Source of the DNA: Alcaligenes faecalis
Lineage (GTDB): Bacteria > Pseudomonadota > Gammaproteobacteria > Burkholderiales > Burkholderiaceae_B
Direction: 5' to 3'
Assembly (NCBI RefSeq): GCF_041521385.1
Contig: NZ_CP168006.1
Location: forward strand, 3,659,590 to 3,723,589
DNA length: 64,000 nt
The stretch's first letter is position 1, and each line of letters starts with the position of its first letter. Position numbers and translations under genes: made by a program. The notes under the pieces were generated by a model. That model saw only the letters and a list, made by a program, of their open reading frames with translations, did no database searches and was not told the origin of the DNA. Positions 56,685 to 64,000 of this stretch are shown here, piece by piece.

Positions 56685-57533
56685 ATGAGTGTTCAGGCCC
56701 GCTTGCCCGTTGATTTGCATTGCCATTCCATTTATTCAGATGGTGTGCTCAGCCCAGCGGAGCTAGCTGCGCGTGCATACGCTAACGGTGTGAAGCTGTG
56801 GGCCCTGACGGATCATGATGAAATCGGTGGCTTGAAACTGGCCCGCCACTATGCCGAGGAGTTGGGCATGCGCTTTGTGGACGGGGTGGAAATCTCCGTC
56901 ACTTGGGCGAACAAGACCATTCATATTGTGGGTTTGGGGGTGGACCCGGATCATTCAACCTTGCAGCAGGCCCTGCATGATGTGCGTGCTGGCCGTGAGC
57001 AGCGTGCCCGTCAAATGGGCGAACGCTTGGAAAAACTGGGCTTTCCCAATGCCTATGAAGGGGCCGTCCCATTTGCCGCCAATCCGGAACTGATCAGCCG
57101 CACGCACTTTGCCCGTTTTCTGGTGCAGCAAGGGTATTGCGCCGATATGAATGAGGCCTTTCGCCGCTATCTGGCGGATGGCAAGCCCGCCGCCGTGGAA
57201 ACCGTCTGGGCCAGTCTGGAAGAAGCGGTGAGCTGGATACGTGAATCCGGCGGCAAGGCCATTATTGCCCACCCCGGACGTTATGAATTGGACGGCACTC
57301 GCAGCCATGCCTTGTATACCCAGTTTCTGGAATTGGGTGGTGTGGGGATTGAGGTGCTGACGGGCAGTCACACTCCGCAGGAATACAGCGTGTATACCCA
57401 GGTAGCGCGCAGCTATGGTTTTGAGGTGTCCTGCGGTTCGGATTTTCATGGTCCCAGCGAAGGGCGTGTGGATTTAGGCGGTCTGCCACCTTTGCCCTCG
57501 GGATTGAAACCCGTTTGGCAGGAGTGGCTTTAG
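56685..57533 (+). CDS. PHP-domain nuclease/phosphatase (RNase AM/YciV-like)
   Basis: 282 residues of the PHP superfamily: D-L-H-C-H-S-I-Y-S-D-G at the start, A-L-T-D-H-D, D-G-V-E-I-S, A-H-P-G-R-Y and G-S-D-F-H-G supply the metal ligands. E. coli YciV (RNase AM) matures rRNA 5' ends and hydrolyses 3',5'-nucleoside bisphosphates; the length and motifs fit this group. Placed between a hydrolase gene and greB, with 6- and 17-base gaps, in what looks like one operon. Confidence 0.87.
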   Translation: MSVQARLPVDLHCHSIYSDGVLSPAELAARAYANGVKLWALTDHDEIGGLKLARHYAEELGMRFVDGVEISVTWANKTIHIVGLGVDPDHSTLQQALHDVRAGREQRARQMGERLEKLGFPNAYEGAVPFAANPELISRTHFARFLVQQGYCADMNEAFRRYLADGKPAAVETVWASLEEAVSWIRESGGKAIIAHPGRYELDGTRSHALYTQFLELGGVGIEVLTGSHTPQEYSVYTQVARSYGFEVSCGSDFHGPSEGRVDLGGLPPLPSGLKPVWQEWL

Positions 57534-57550
57534 CAGGAGCCTTGAAAACG

Positions 57551-58144
57551 ATGAATAAAGCTTTTGTGAAAGAGTCCGATCAGGACGACGATGAGGATCT
57601 GGACGCACCGGCCAGTGCGCTACCCAGTGGCACCAAGAATTACATGACGGTTCTGGGTTATCGCCGTTTGCGTGGCGAGCTGACCCATTTAATGAACAAG
57701 GAACGTCCCGAGGTCGTGCAGATCGTCTCGTGGGCCGCCTCCAATGGTGACCGCTCCGAGAACGGTGATTATCTGTACGGTAAAAAGCGCCTGCGGGAAA
57801 TTGACCGCCGTATCCGCTTCCTGACCAAGCGTTTGGAAATTGCCGAAGTGGTCGATCCCGGCTTGCAGCCCAACCCCGATCAGGTGTTTTTTGGTGCAAC
57901 CGTTGTTTATAGCGACAGCCAGGGTGAAGAATTCACCATCACCATAGTGGGCGTGGACGAGGCCGAACCCTTGCAAGGCCGTATCAGCTGGATTTCGCCG
58001 GTGGCCCGGGCCTTGATCAAGGCGCGTGAAGGCGACACCGTGGTGCTGCGCACCCCGGCCGGCAAGGAGGAGCTGGATATTCTGGACGTGTCCTATCCCG
58101 AGCCAGCGCCCGCTCCTGATCTGGATGGAGACAGCCCGATTTGA
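57551..58144 (+). CDS. greB: Transcription elongation factor GreB
   Basis: 197 residues from the ATG of 57551 (AGGAGC upstream). An acidic N-terminal extension (E-S-D-Q-D-D-D-E-D) precedes the Gre coiled-coil (G-Y-R-R-L-R-G-E-L, with the acidic tip N-G-D-R-S-E-N-G-D-Y) and the C-terminal FKBP-like domain. It rescues backtracked RNA polymerase by stimulating transcript cleavage. It has the GreB-specific Y-G-K-K-R-L-R-E-I-D-R-R. Confidence 0.94.
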   Translation: MNKAFVKESDQDDDEDLDAPASALPSGTKNYMTVLGYRRLRGELTHLMNKERPEVVQIVSWAASNGDRSENGDYLYGKKRLREIDRRIRFLTKRLEIAEVVDPGLQPNPDQVFFGATVVYSDSQGEEFTITIVGVDEAEPLQGRISWISPVARALIKAREGDTVVLRTPAGKEELDILDVSYPEPAPAPDLDGDSPI

Positions 58145-58376
58145 ACGCCGTACCGGGTCCGTATTGGAGATTACGGGGCGCCAATCGCTCCGGCCCCTCA
58201 AGACGTCTTGTCGAGCTTGCCGGGTTTGCTGTGTCTCCAGCCCAGCTTGCGGCCCTTTTGTGTGAACTGAATTTTCCCTTTTTGTGCACGCCATTTGCCG
58301 ATGTGACCTCTTGTGTCGCTTCCGGTTAAAATGGCGTGTTTTCTATTTCTCCCACCTTTTTTGCCCCTCCCGTATC

Positions 58377-61300
58377 GTGAGCCAAATCCTGTACTTCCCC
58401 GGTTCGTCCGTGCTCTCTGCATTTCGTCGTGAGCGTTTGCTAGAGCGTGTCGAGCAGCGTCAACTGCCTGTTGCCGACATTCTTGCCTTGCACGAATACT
58501 ATGTCTGGACTGAAGAGTCCGGCCTGGATGCCAGTGCGCGTCAGCACCTCAGCGACCTGCTGGACGATGGTCTGCCTGCGCTGGACCCCGAGCCGCCCAA
58601 AGGCGCCTTGGTTCTGCGAGTCATCCCTCGTTTGGGTACCGTGTCGCCCTGGGCCAGTAAAGCGACTGACATCGCCCATAACTGTGGCTTGCAAGCGGTA
58701 CGCCGTATCGAGCGTGGTGTGCGCTATATCATCACGCCCAAACGTGGCTTGCTGGGTGCCAAGGAACTGGATCAGGCTCAGTTGGAACAGTTGGCTGCCT
58801 TGCTGCACGACCGCATGACTGAAACTGTTGTTGGTCTGGAGTTTGACGGACAGGACCTGTTCACGCAGTTGGAAGGCAAACCTATCCAGACTGTCGATAT
58901 TCTGGGCGGTGGCGTGGCGACCTTGAAGCAGGCCAACGAGGAAATGGGCCTGGCGCTGTCCGAGGATGAAATTGAATACCTGATGGAGGCCTTCACACGT
59001 TTGGGTCGTAACCCGCACGATGTGGAGCTGATGATGTTCGCGCAAGCCAATAGCGAACACTGCCGTCACAAGATTTTTAACGCACAGTGGGTAATTGATG
59101 GCCAAAATCAGGGCAAGACCTTGTTTGGCATGATTCGCGAAACCCACGCGGCTCAACCTGACAATACCGTGGTGGCTTATGCGGATAACGCCGCCATCAT
59201 GACGGGTGGCCCAGCCACTCTGTTCCACGCCGGTATCAACGATCAGGCCAACGAGCCTGTGTATCAGCGTCACGAAGCGTTGGTTCACACCTTGATGAAG
59301 GTGGAAACCCACAATCACCCCACGGCGATTGCACCATTTCCCGGCGCATCGACGGGTGCTGGTGGCGAGATTCGTGACGAAGGCGCAACAGGCCGTGGCT
59401 CCAAGCCCAAGGCGGGTTTGACCGGCTTTACCGTGTCCAATCTGTGCTTCCCTGAACAAATGGAACCTTGGGAAAAAGACTCCCACGGTATTCCTGACCG
59501 TATCGCCAGCCCGCTGGACATCATGATTGAAGGCCCGATTGGTGGTGCCGCCTTCAATAACGAATTTGGTCGTCCCAACCTGCTGGGTTACTTCCGTACC
59601 TTTGAACAAACGGCTGGCGATCAGCGTTGGGGCTACCACAAGCCCATCATGATTGCCGGTGGTCTGGGCTCGATTGACGATCGCCTGACTCATAAAGACC
59701 CACTGCCCGTGGGCGCCTTGCTGATTCAGTTGGGTGGCCCCGGTATGCGTATTGGTATGGGTGGCGGTGCCGCGTCCAGTATGGGCGTGGGTGCCAACCG
59801 TGCTGAACTGGACTTTGACTCCGTGCAGCGTGGCAACCCGGAAATGGAACGCCGTGCCCAGGAAGTGATCGACCGTTGCTGGCAGCAAGGCCAGAACAAC
59901 CCCATTATTGCCATCCACGACGTGGGGGCGGGTGGTCTGTCCAACGCCTTCCCGGAACTGGTGAACGATGCTGAACGTGGCGCTATTTTTGAACTGACTC
60001 GTGTTCCTCTGGAAGAGTCCGGTCTGTCGCCTGCGGAAATCTGGTCCAACGAATCCCAGGAGCGTTACGTCCTGGCCATTCTGCCCAAGGACTTGCCGCG
60101 TTTCGAACGTATTGCTCAGCGCGAGCGTTGCCCCTTTGCCGTCGTAGGTGTGGCTACCGAAGAGCGCCAATTGCGCGTGACTTTCGGTGAAGGTCTGCCT
60201 GGCGTGGACGAAGTACACACCCCCAAGAGCATCGAGGAGCGTCCTGTTGACGTGCCTATGGATGTGATTCTGGGTAAAGCCCCACGCATGGAACGCGACG
60301 TCAAGCGTCTGGACGGTGTGGCCGAACAGTTGGACCTGACCGTTATTCCTTTGACTGAAGCCATGCATCGGGTGCTGCGTCACCCTACCGTGGCCAACAA
60401 GACTTTCCTGATCAGCATTGGCGACCGCAGCGTGGGTGGCCTGTGCAGTCGTGACCAGATGGTTGGCCCATGGCAAGTGCCTGTGGCCGACTGCGCCGTG
60501 ACCCTGGCTGACTTTGAAGGTGTGCGTGGCGAAGCCATGTCCATGGGCGAGCGTAGCCCTAGCGCCATGATCGACGCTGCTGCCTCGGGCCGCATGGCTG
60601 TGGCTGAATCTCTGACTAACCTGGTCGCCAGCGATGTGCGCGACCTGAAAGACGTCAAGCTGTCCGCCAACTGGATGGCCGCTTGCGGCGTAGACGGCCA
60701 GGACGCCGCCTTGTTCGACACGGTTCAGGCTGTTAGTCAGTGGTGCCAGAGCCTTGGCCTGTCCATTCCGGTGGGCAAGGACTCCCTGTCCATGCGCACC
60801 AGTTGGGAGCAGGACGGTGAGTCCCGTCAGGTGATTTCGCCGGTTTCCCTGGTGGTGACCGCTTTTGCTCAAGTGGCCGATGTGCGTCGCACGCTGACCC
60901 CCCAACTGCAAACCCATGTGGGCGACACCGCTCTGGTCTTGATCGACCTGGGGCAGGGCAAACAGCGTATGGGTGCTTCTGTATTGGCTCACGCCTTCAA
61001 TCAGGTTGGTCAGTCCGTACCCGATATGCAGGACGCCGAAGCCATGCTGGCTTTTGTGAAGGTCATTCGCCAATTGGCCGACCAGGATCTGATCCTGGCC
61101 TACCACGATCGTTCCGACGGTGGTCTGGCTGCGACCGTGGCCGAAATGGCCTTTGCCGGTCACACCGGCGTGTCCGTGAACCTGGACATGCTGACCATCG
61201 ATCCGCATGCCGCCGATTGGGGCGATTACAAGATTCGCGCCGAACAGGTGTCCGTGCAACGTGATGAACTTACTTTGCGCGCCTTGTTCAACGAAGAGGC

Positions 61301-62438
61301 CGGTGCGGTTATCCAGGTGCCTTTGGCTCAGCGTGACCAGGTCATGCAAATCCTGCGTGAAGCAGGTTTGTCGGCCTACTCCCATGTGATTGGTGGTTTG
61401 AACAAGACCGATCAGGTTGAGTTCTACCGCGATGGTGCTTGCATTTACCAGGCCCCACGTGTGGAACTGGCGCAACAGTGGAGCGAAGTTAGCCGCCGCA
61501 TCATGGAGCGCCGCGATAACCCTGCTTGCGCTCAGGCTGAGTTCGATCGCTGGGAGGACGTACAGGATCCCGGTATCACGCCGCGCGTCATGTTCAACCC
61601 GCAGGAAGATATTGCCGCTCCTTTCATCGCGACCGGCAAGCGCCCGCGTGTTGCCATCTTGCGCGAACAGGGTTGCAACAGCCAGGTCGAAATGGCCTGG
61701 GCCTTTGATACGGCTGGCTTCGAGGCTGTAGACGTACACATGACCGACTTGCTGTCGGGCCGCGCATCGCTGGAAGGCATGCAGGGTATGGTGGCCGTGG
61801 GCGGTTTCAGCTACGGCGACGTTTTGGGCGCTGGTGAAGGCTGGGCCAAGACTATTCGTTTCAATAATCAGTTGTCCGATCAGTTTGCGGCCTTCTTCGG
61901 TCGCAGCGACACCTTCGGTCTGGGTATTTGTAATGGTTGCCAGATGATGGCCGCCCTGGCTCCCATGATTCCAGGTGCAGAATTCTGGCCACGCTTTACC
62001 CGTAACCAGTCAGAAAAATACGAGGCTCGTTTCTCCAGTGTGGAAATTGCTGCTTCGCCATCCTTGTTCTTCAAGGGCATGGAAGGGACGCGCTTGCCAG
62101 TAGCTGTGGCTCACGGTGAAGGCTTTGCCAACTTCCAGCGTCAGGGCGATGCGTCCAAGGTCGCTGCTGCGGTTCACTTTGTGGATCATCGTGGTCAGCG
62201 CACCGAGCAATACCCCCTGAACCCCAACGGCAGCCCTTACGGTTTGACCGGTGTCACCACGGCAGATGGCCGCTTCACCATCATGATGCCTCACCCGGAA
62301 CGCGTAACGCGCAACGTCATGATGTCCTGGACGCCAGAGCAGTGGGGCGCCGCCGATCAGGGTGCTGATCAGATGGCAAATGGTGGATTTACTCCCTGGA
62401 TGCGGATGTTTCGCAACGCTCGGGTCTGGATTGCGTAA
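58377..62438 (+). CDS. purL: Phosphoribosylformylglycinamidine synthase (large, fused form)
   Basis: 1353 residues from the GTG of 58377 ([10 protein letters not shown]); the frame is open upstream but without family similarity, and the ribosome-binding site is weak. It is the single-chain purine enzyme of proteobacteria: an N-terminal PurS-like domain, FGAM synthase halves with [12 protein letters not shown] and [10 protein letters not shown], and a C-terminal glutamine amidotransferase with G-I-C-N-G-C-Q. It makes FGAM from FGAR, glutamine and ATP. Confidence 0.97.
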   Translation: MSQILYFPGSSVLSAFRRERLLERVEQRQLPVADILALHEYYVWTEESGLDASARQHLSDLLDDGLPALDPEPPKGALVLRVIPRLGTVSPWASKATDIAHNCGLQAVRRIERGVRYIITPKRGLLGAKELDQAQLEQLAALLHDRMTETVVGLEFDGQDLFTQLEGKPIQTVDILGGGVATLKQANEEMGLALSEDEIEYLMEAFTRLGRNPHDVELMMFAQANSEHCRHKIFNAQWVIDGQNQGKTLFGMIRETHAAQPDNTVVAYADNAAIMTGGPATLFHAGINDQANEPVYQRHEALVHTLMKVETHNHPTAIAPFPGASTGAGGEIRDEGATGRGSKPKAGLTGFTVSNLCFPEQMEPWEKDSHGIPDRIASPLDIMIEGPIGGAAFNNEFGRPNLLGYFRTFEQTAGDQRWGYHKPIMIAGGLGSIDDRLTHKDPLPVGALLIQLGGPGMRIGMGGGAASSMGVGANRAELDFDSVQRGNPEMERRAQEVIDRCWQQGQNNPIIAIHDVGAGGLSNAFPELVNDAERGAIFELTRVPLEESGLSPAEIWSNESQERYVLAILPKDLPRFERIAQRERCPFAVVGVATEERQLRVTFGEGLPGVDEVHTPKSIEERPVDVPMDVILGKAPRMERDVKRLDGVAEQLDLTVIPLTEAMHRVLRHPTVANKTFLISIGDRSVGGLCSRDQMVGPWQVPVADCAVTLADFEGVRGEAMSMGERSPSAMIDAAASGRMAVAESLTNLVASDVRDLKDVKLSANWMAACGVDGQDAALFDTVQAVSQWCQSLGLSIPVGKDSLSMRTSWEQDGESRQVISPVSLVVTAFAQVADVRRTLTPQLQTHVGDTALVLIDLGQGKQRMGASVLAHAFNQVGQSVPDMQDAEAMLAFVKVIRQLADQDLILAYHDRSDGGLAATVAEMAFAGHTGVSVNLDMLTIDPHAADWGDYKIRAEQVSVQRDELTLRALFNEEAGAVIQVPLAQRDQVMQILREAGLSAYSHVIGGLNKTDQVEFYRDGACIYQAPRVELAQQWSEVSRRIMERRDNPACAQAEFDRWEDVQDPGITPRVMFNPQEDIAAPFIATGKRPRVAILREQGCNSQVEMAWAFDTAGFEAVDVHMTDLLSGRASLEGMQGMVAVGGFSYGDVLGAGEGWAKTIRFNNQLSDQFAAFFGRSDTFGLGICNGCQMMAALAPMIPGAEFWPRFTRNQSEKYEARFSSVEIAASPSLFFKGMEGTRLPVAVAHGEGFANFQRQGDASKVAAAVHFVDHRGQRTEQYPLNPNGSPYGLTGVTTADGRFTIMMPHPERVTRNVMMSWTPEQWGAADQGADQMANGGFTPWMRMFRNARVWIA

Positions 62439-62481
62439 TTGCTTACGCGTATAATCGATTTTTGGACGGAGTTATAAAAGC

Positions 62482-63942
62482 ATGCGTCTCATCAAGAAAG
62501 CACTAACCTTCGACGATGTGTTGTTGGTTCCCGCTTACTCCGAGGTTCTGCCTCGCGATACATCCTTGCTCACCCGCTTTACGCGGGACATCACCCTGAA
62601 TATCCCGCTGGTTTCGGCTGCCATGGACACGGTCACCGAAGCGCGTCTGGCTATTGCCATGGCACAGGAAGGCGGTATCGGGATCATCCACAAGAACCTG
62701 ACGGCGGATGCTCAAGCACGTGAAGTTGCACGTGTGAAGCGTCACGAGTTCGGTATCGTGATTGATCCGGTTACGGTTACGCCCACCATGAAGGTGCGCG
62801 ATGCCATCAACCTGCAGCGTCAGCACGGTATTTCCGGTTTGCCTGTGGTTGAGGCCGGCAAGCTGGTGGGTATTGTTACCAACCGCGATCTGCGCTTTGA
62901 AGACCGCCTGGATCTGCCGTTGCGTGATGTCATGACGCCTCAAGAGCGTCTGATCACCATGCACGAAGGCGCCACGCTGGACGAAGCGCAGGCCCTGATG
63001 CACCGCCATCGCCTGGAGCGTGTGCTGATCGTTAATGATCAGTTCCAGTTGCGTGGTCTGGCAACGGTTAAGGATATTGTCAAAAACACCGAGCACCCTA
63101 TGGCCAGCAAAGACAGCCATGGTCAGTTGCGCGTCGGCGCTGCGGTTGGTGTGGGTGACGGCACGGAAGAGCGTGTCGAGAAACTGGCCGCAGCCGGTGT
63201 GGACGTGGTGGTGGTGGACACTGCCCACGGTCATTCCCGTGGTGTTATCGAGCGCGTTCGCTGGGTCAAGAAGAATTTCCCTCGTATTCAGGTTATTGGC
63301 GGCAATATTGCTACTGCTGATGCCGCTCGTGCTTTGGTCGAGGCCGGTGCAGATTGCGTCAAGGTCGGTATTGGCCCTGGCTCTATTTGTACGACTCGTA
63401 TTGTGGCCGGCGTGGGTGTCCCTCAAATTACCGCGATTGCTGACGTTGCCAAGGCATTGGAAGGTACGGGTGTACCCCTGATCGCTGACGGTGGTATTCG
63501 CTTCTCCGGTGACGTGTCCAAGGCCTTGGCCGCAGGTGCTTCCGCTTGCATGATGGGCGGTATGTTTGCCGGTACTGAAGAGTCCCCCGGCGAAGTGGTG
63601 CTGTTCCAGGGCCGTTCCTACAAATCCTACCGCGGTATGGGTAGTTTGGGCGCTATGGTCGATGGTTCGGCGGATCGTTATTTCCAGGATCCTTCGAACA
63701 ATGCTGACAAGCTGGTTCCAGAAGGTATTGAAGGCCGTGTGCCTTACAAGGGCAGTGTGATTGCCATTATTTACCAACTGATTGGCGGCATCCGGGCTTC
63801 CATGGGCTACTGCGGTTGCAAATCCATCGAGGAATTGCACACCAAGGCTGAGTTCGTAGAAATTACGGCTGCGGGTGTACGTGAGTCTCACGTGCATGAT
63901 GTGCAGATCACCAAGGAAGCGCCTAATTACCGCGCTGACTGA
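62482..63942 (+). CDS. guaB: IMP dehydrogenase
   Basis: 486 residues. A TIM barrel with two inserted CBS domains (about 90-205) and the active-site Cys303 in G-P-G-S-I-C-T-T-R. It oxidises IMP to XMP with NAD, the first step to GMP. A mobile flap with S-L-G-A-M and a C-terminal [12 protein letters not shown] are present. It follows purL by 43 bases and both serve purine synthesis; a terminator ends the unit. Confidence 0.97.
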   Translation: MRLIKKALTFDDVLLVPAYSEVLPRDTSLLTRFTRDITLNIPLVSAAMDTVTEARLAIAMAQEGGIGIIHKNLTADAQAREVARVKRHEFGIVIDPVTVTPTMKVRDAINLQRQHGISGLPVVEAGKLVGIVTNRDLRFEDRLDLPLRDVMTPQERLITMHEGATLDEAQALMHRHRLERVLIVNDQFQLRGLATVKDIVKNTEHPMASKDSHGQLRVGAAVGVGDGTEERVEKLAAAGVDVVVVDTAHGHSRGVIERVRWVKKNFPRIQVIGGNIATADAARALVEAGADCVKVGIGPGSICTTRIVAGVGVPQITAIADVAKALEGTGVPLIADGGIRFSGDVSKALAAGASACMMGGMFAGTEESPGEVVLFQGRSYKSYRGMGSLGAMVDGSADRYFQDPSNNADKLVPEGIEGRVPYKGSVIAIIYQLIGGIRASMGYCGCKSIEELHTKAEFVEITAAGVRESHVHDVQITKEAPNYRAD

Positions 63943-63967
63943 TCTTAACCAGTCTCTTGCATGCCAG

Positions 63968-63999
63968 AAACCGCCAGCCTTTGGGTTGGCGGTTTTTTT
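63968..63999 (+). terminator. Intrinsic terminator of guaB
   Basis: AAACCGCCAGCC pairs with GGTTGGCGGTTT (12 bp, one G-T wobble) around a 4-base loop, then a T-run up to the window end. Confidence 0.85.
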
Positions 64000-64000
64000 G

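Noticed and set aside
58440..61739. A 1099-codon minus-strand open frame antisense to purL
   Set aside because: It lies wholly inside purL, encodes low-complexity His/Thr/Gln-rich sequence without any family motif, and arises from purL codon bias. Several other core genes show the same effect.
62503..63897. 464-codon antisense frame within guaB
   Set aside because: Shadow of guaB; low-complexity product and no start signals.

Overview
The window is about 64 kb of a betaproteobacterial chromosome, most likely Alcaligenes or a close member of the Alcaligenaceae. The case rests on moderate-to-high GC, a DUF4148 protein, an orphan Bug/TctC-type binding protein with a Tat-like signal, a single LolC-type permease next to lolD, a stand-alone infA, and the order tig-clpP-clpX-lon. 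This is an inference from family content; no 16S gene is present. Most of it is housekeeping DNA; the accessory content is small and scattered.

Layout. 1-3.0 kb: an EmrA/EmrB-like efflux pair (the adaptor is cut by the window edge) and a DUF4148 exported protein. 3.1-4.0 kb: a deletion scar that joins a 5'-truncated MFS gene head-to-head with the last ~55 codons of a TetR regulator. 4.3-9.1 kb: a minus-strand operon dapD-dapE-prmB-ABC-F ATPase with overlapping genes. 9.3-18 kb: an AraC regulator divergent from a TauE/SafE exporter, an SLC13-type permease, a thioesterase, small membrane and periplasmic proteins, a membrane-anchored NUC1-type nuclease, an ACR3/SBF transporter and an orphan AmiS/UreI channel. 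18-19 kb: a gene-poor stretch with two candidate tiny ORFs and tRNA-Leu(UAG). 19.1-26.5 kb: a class III CoA-transferase, then tig-clpP-clpX-lon (protein folding and turnover). 26.5-31.8 kb: an IS3-family remnant, lexA with a near-perfect SOS box, a GNAT acetyltransferase, tyrB and uvrB.

32.2-36.2 kb holds the most unusual block: a low-molecular-weight phosphatase, then iscR-iscS-iscU-like-iscA and a protein made of two methylglyoxal-synthase-fold domains. The IscU-like protein lacks the Cys37 and Asp39 equivalents and carries two new cysteines, IscS lacks the usual C-terminal tail that docks IscU, IscR has a widened cysteine loop, and hscB-hscA-fdx are absent. Together this looks like a rewired Fe-S assembly operon rather than a standard one.

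36.5-43.3 kb: the Bug protein, lysS, a short-chain dehydrogenase, prfB with its programmed +1 frameshift, a chemotaxis receptor and infA. 44-47 kb: two EamA transporters flanking an SBF-family symporter; the first has a terminator-like hairpin directly before its start codon. 47-64 kb: recJ, an RpfE-type protein, lolC-lolD, tatD, comEC, an alpha/beta hydrolase, a PHP-domain nuclease, greB, purL and guaB.

Rho-independent terminators separate most converging units. I see no CRISPR array, prophage, intact insertion sequence, rRNA operon or replication origin.
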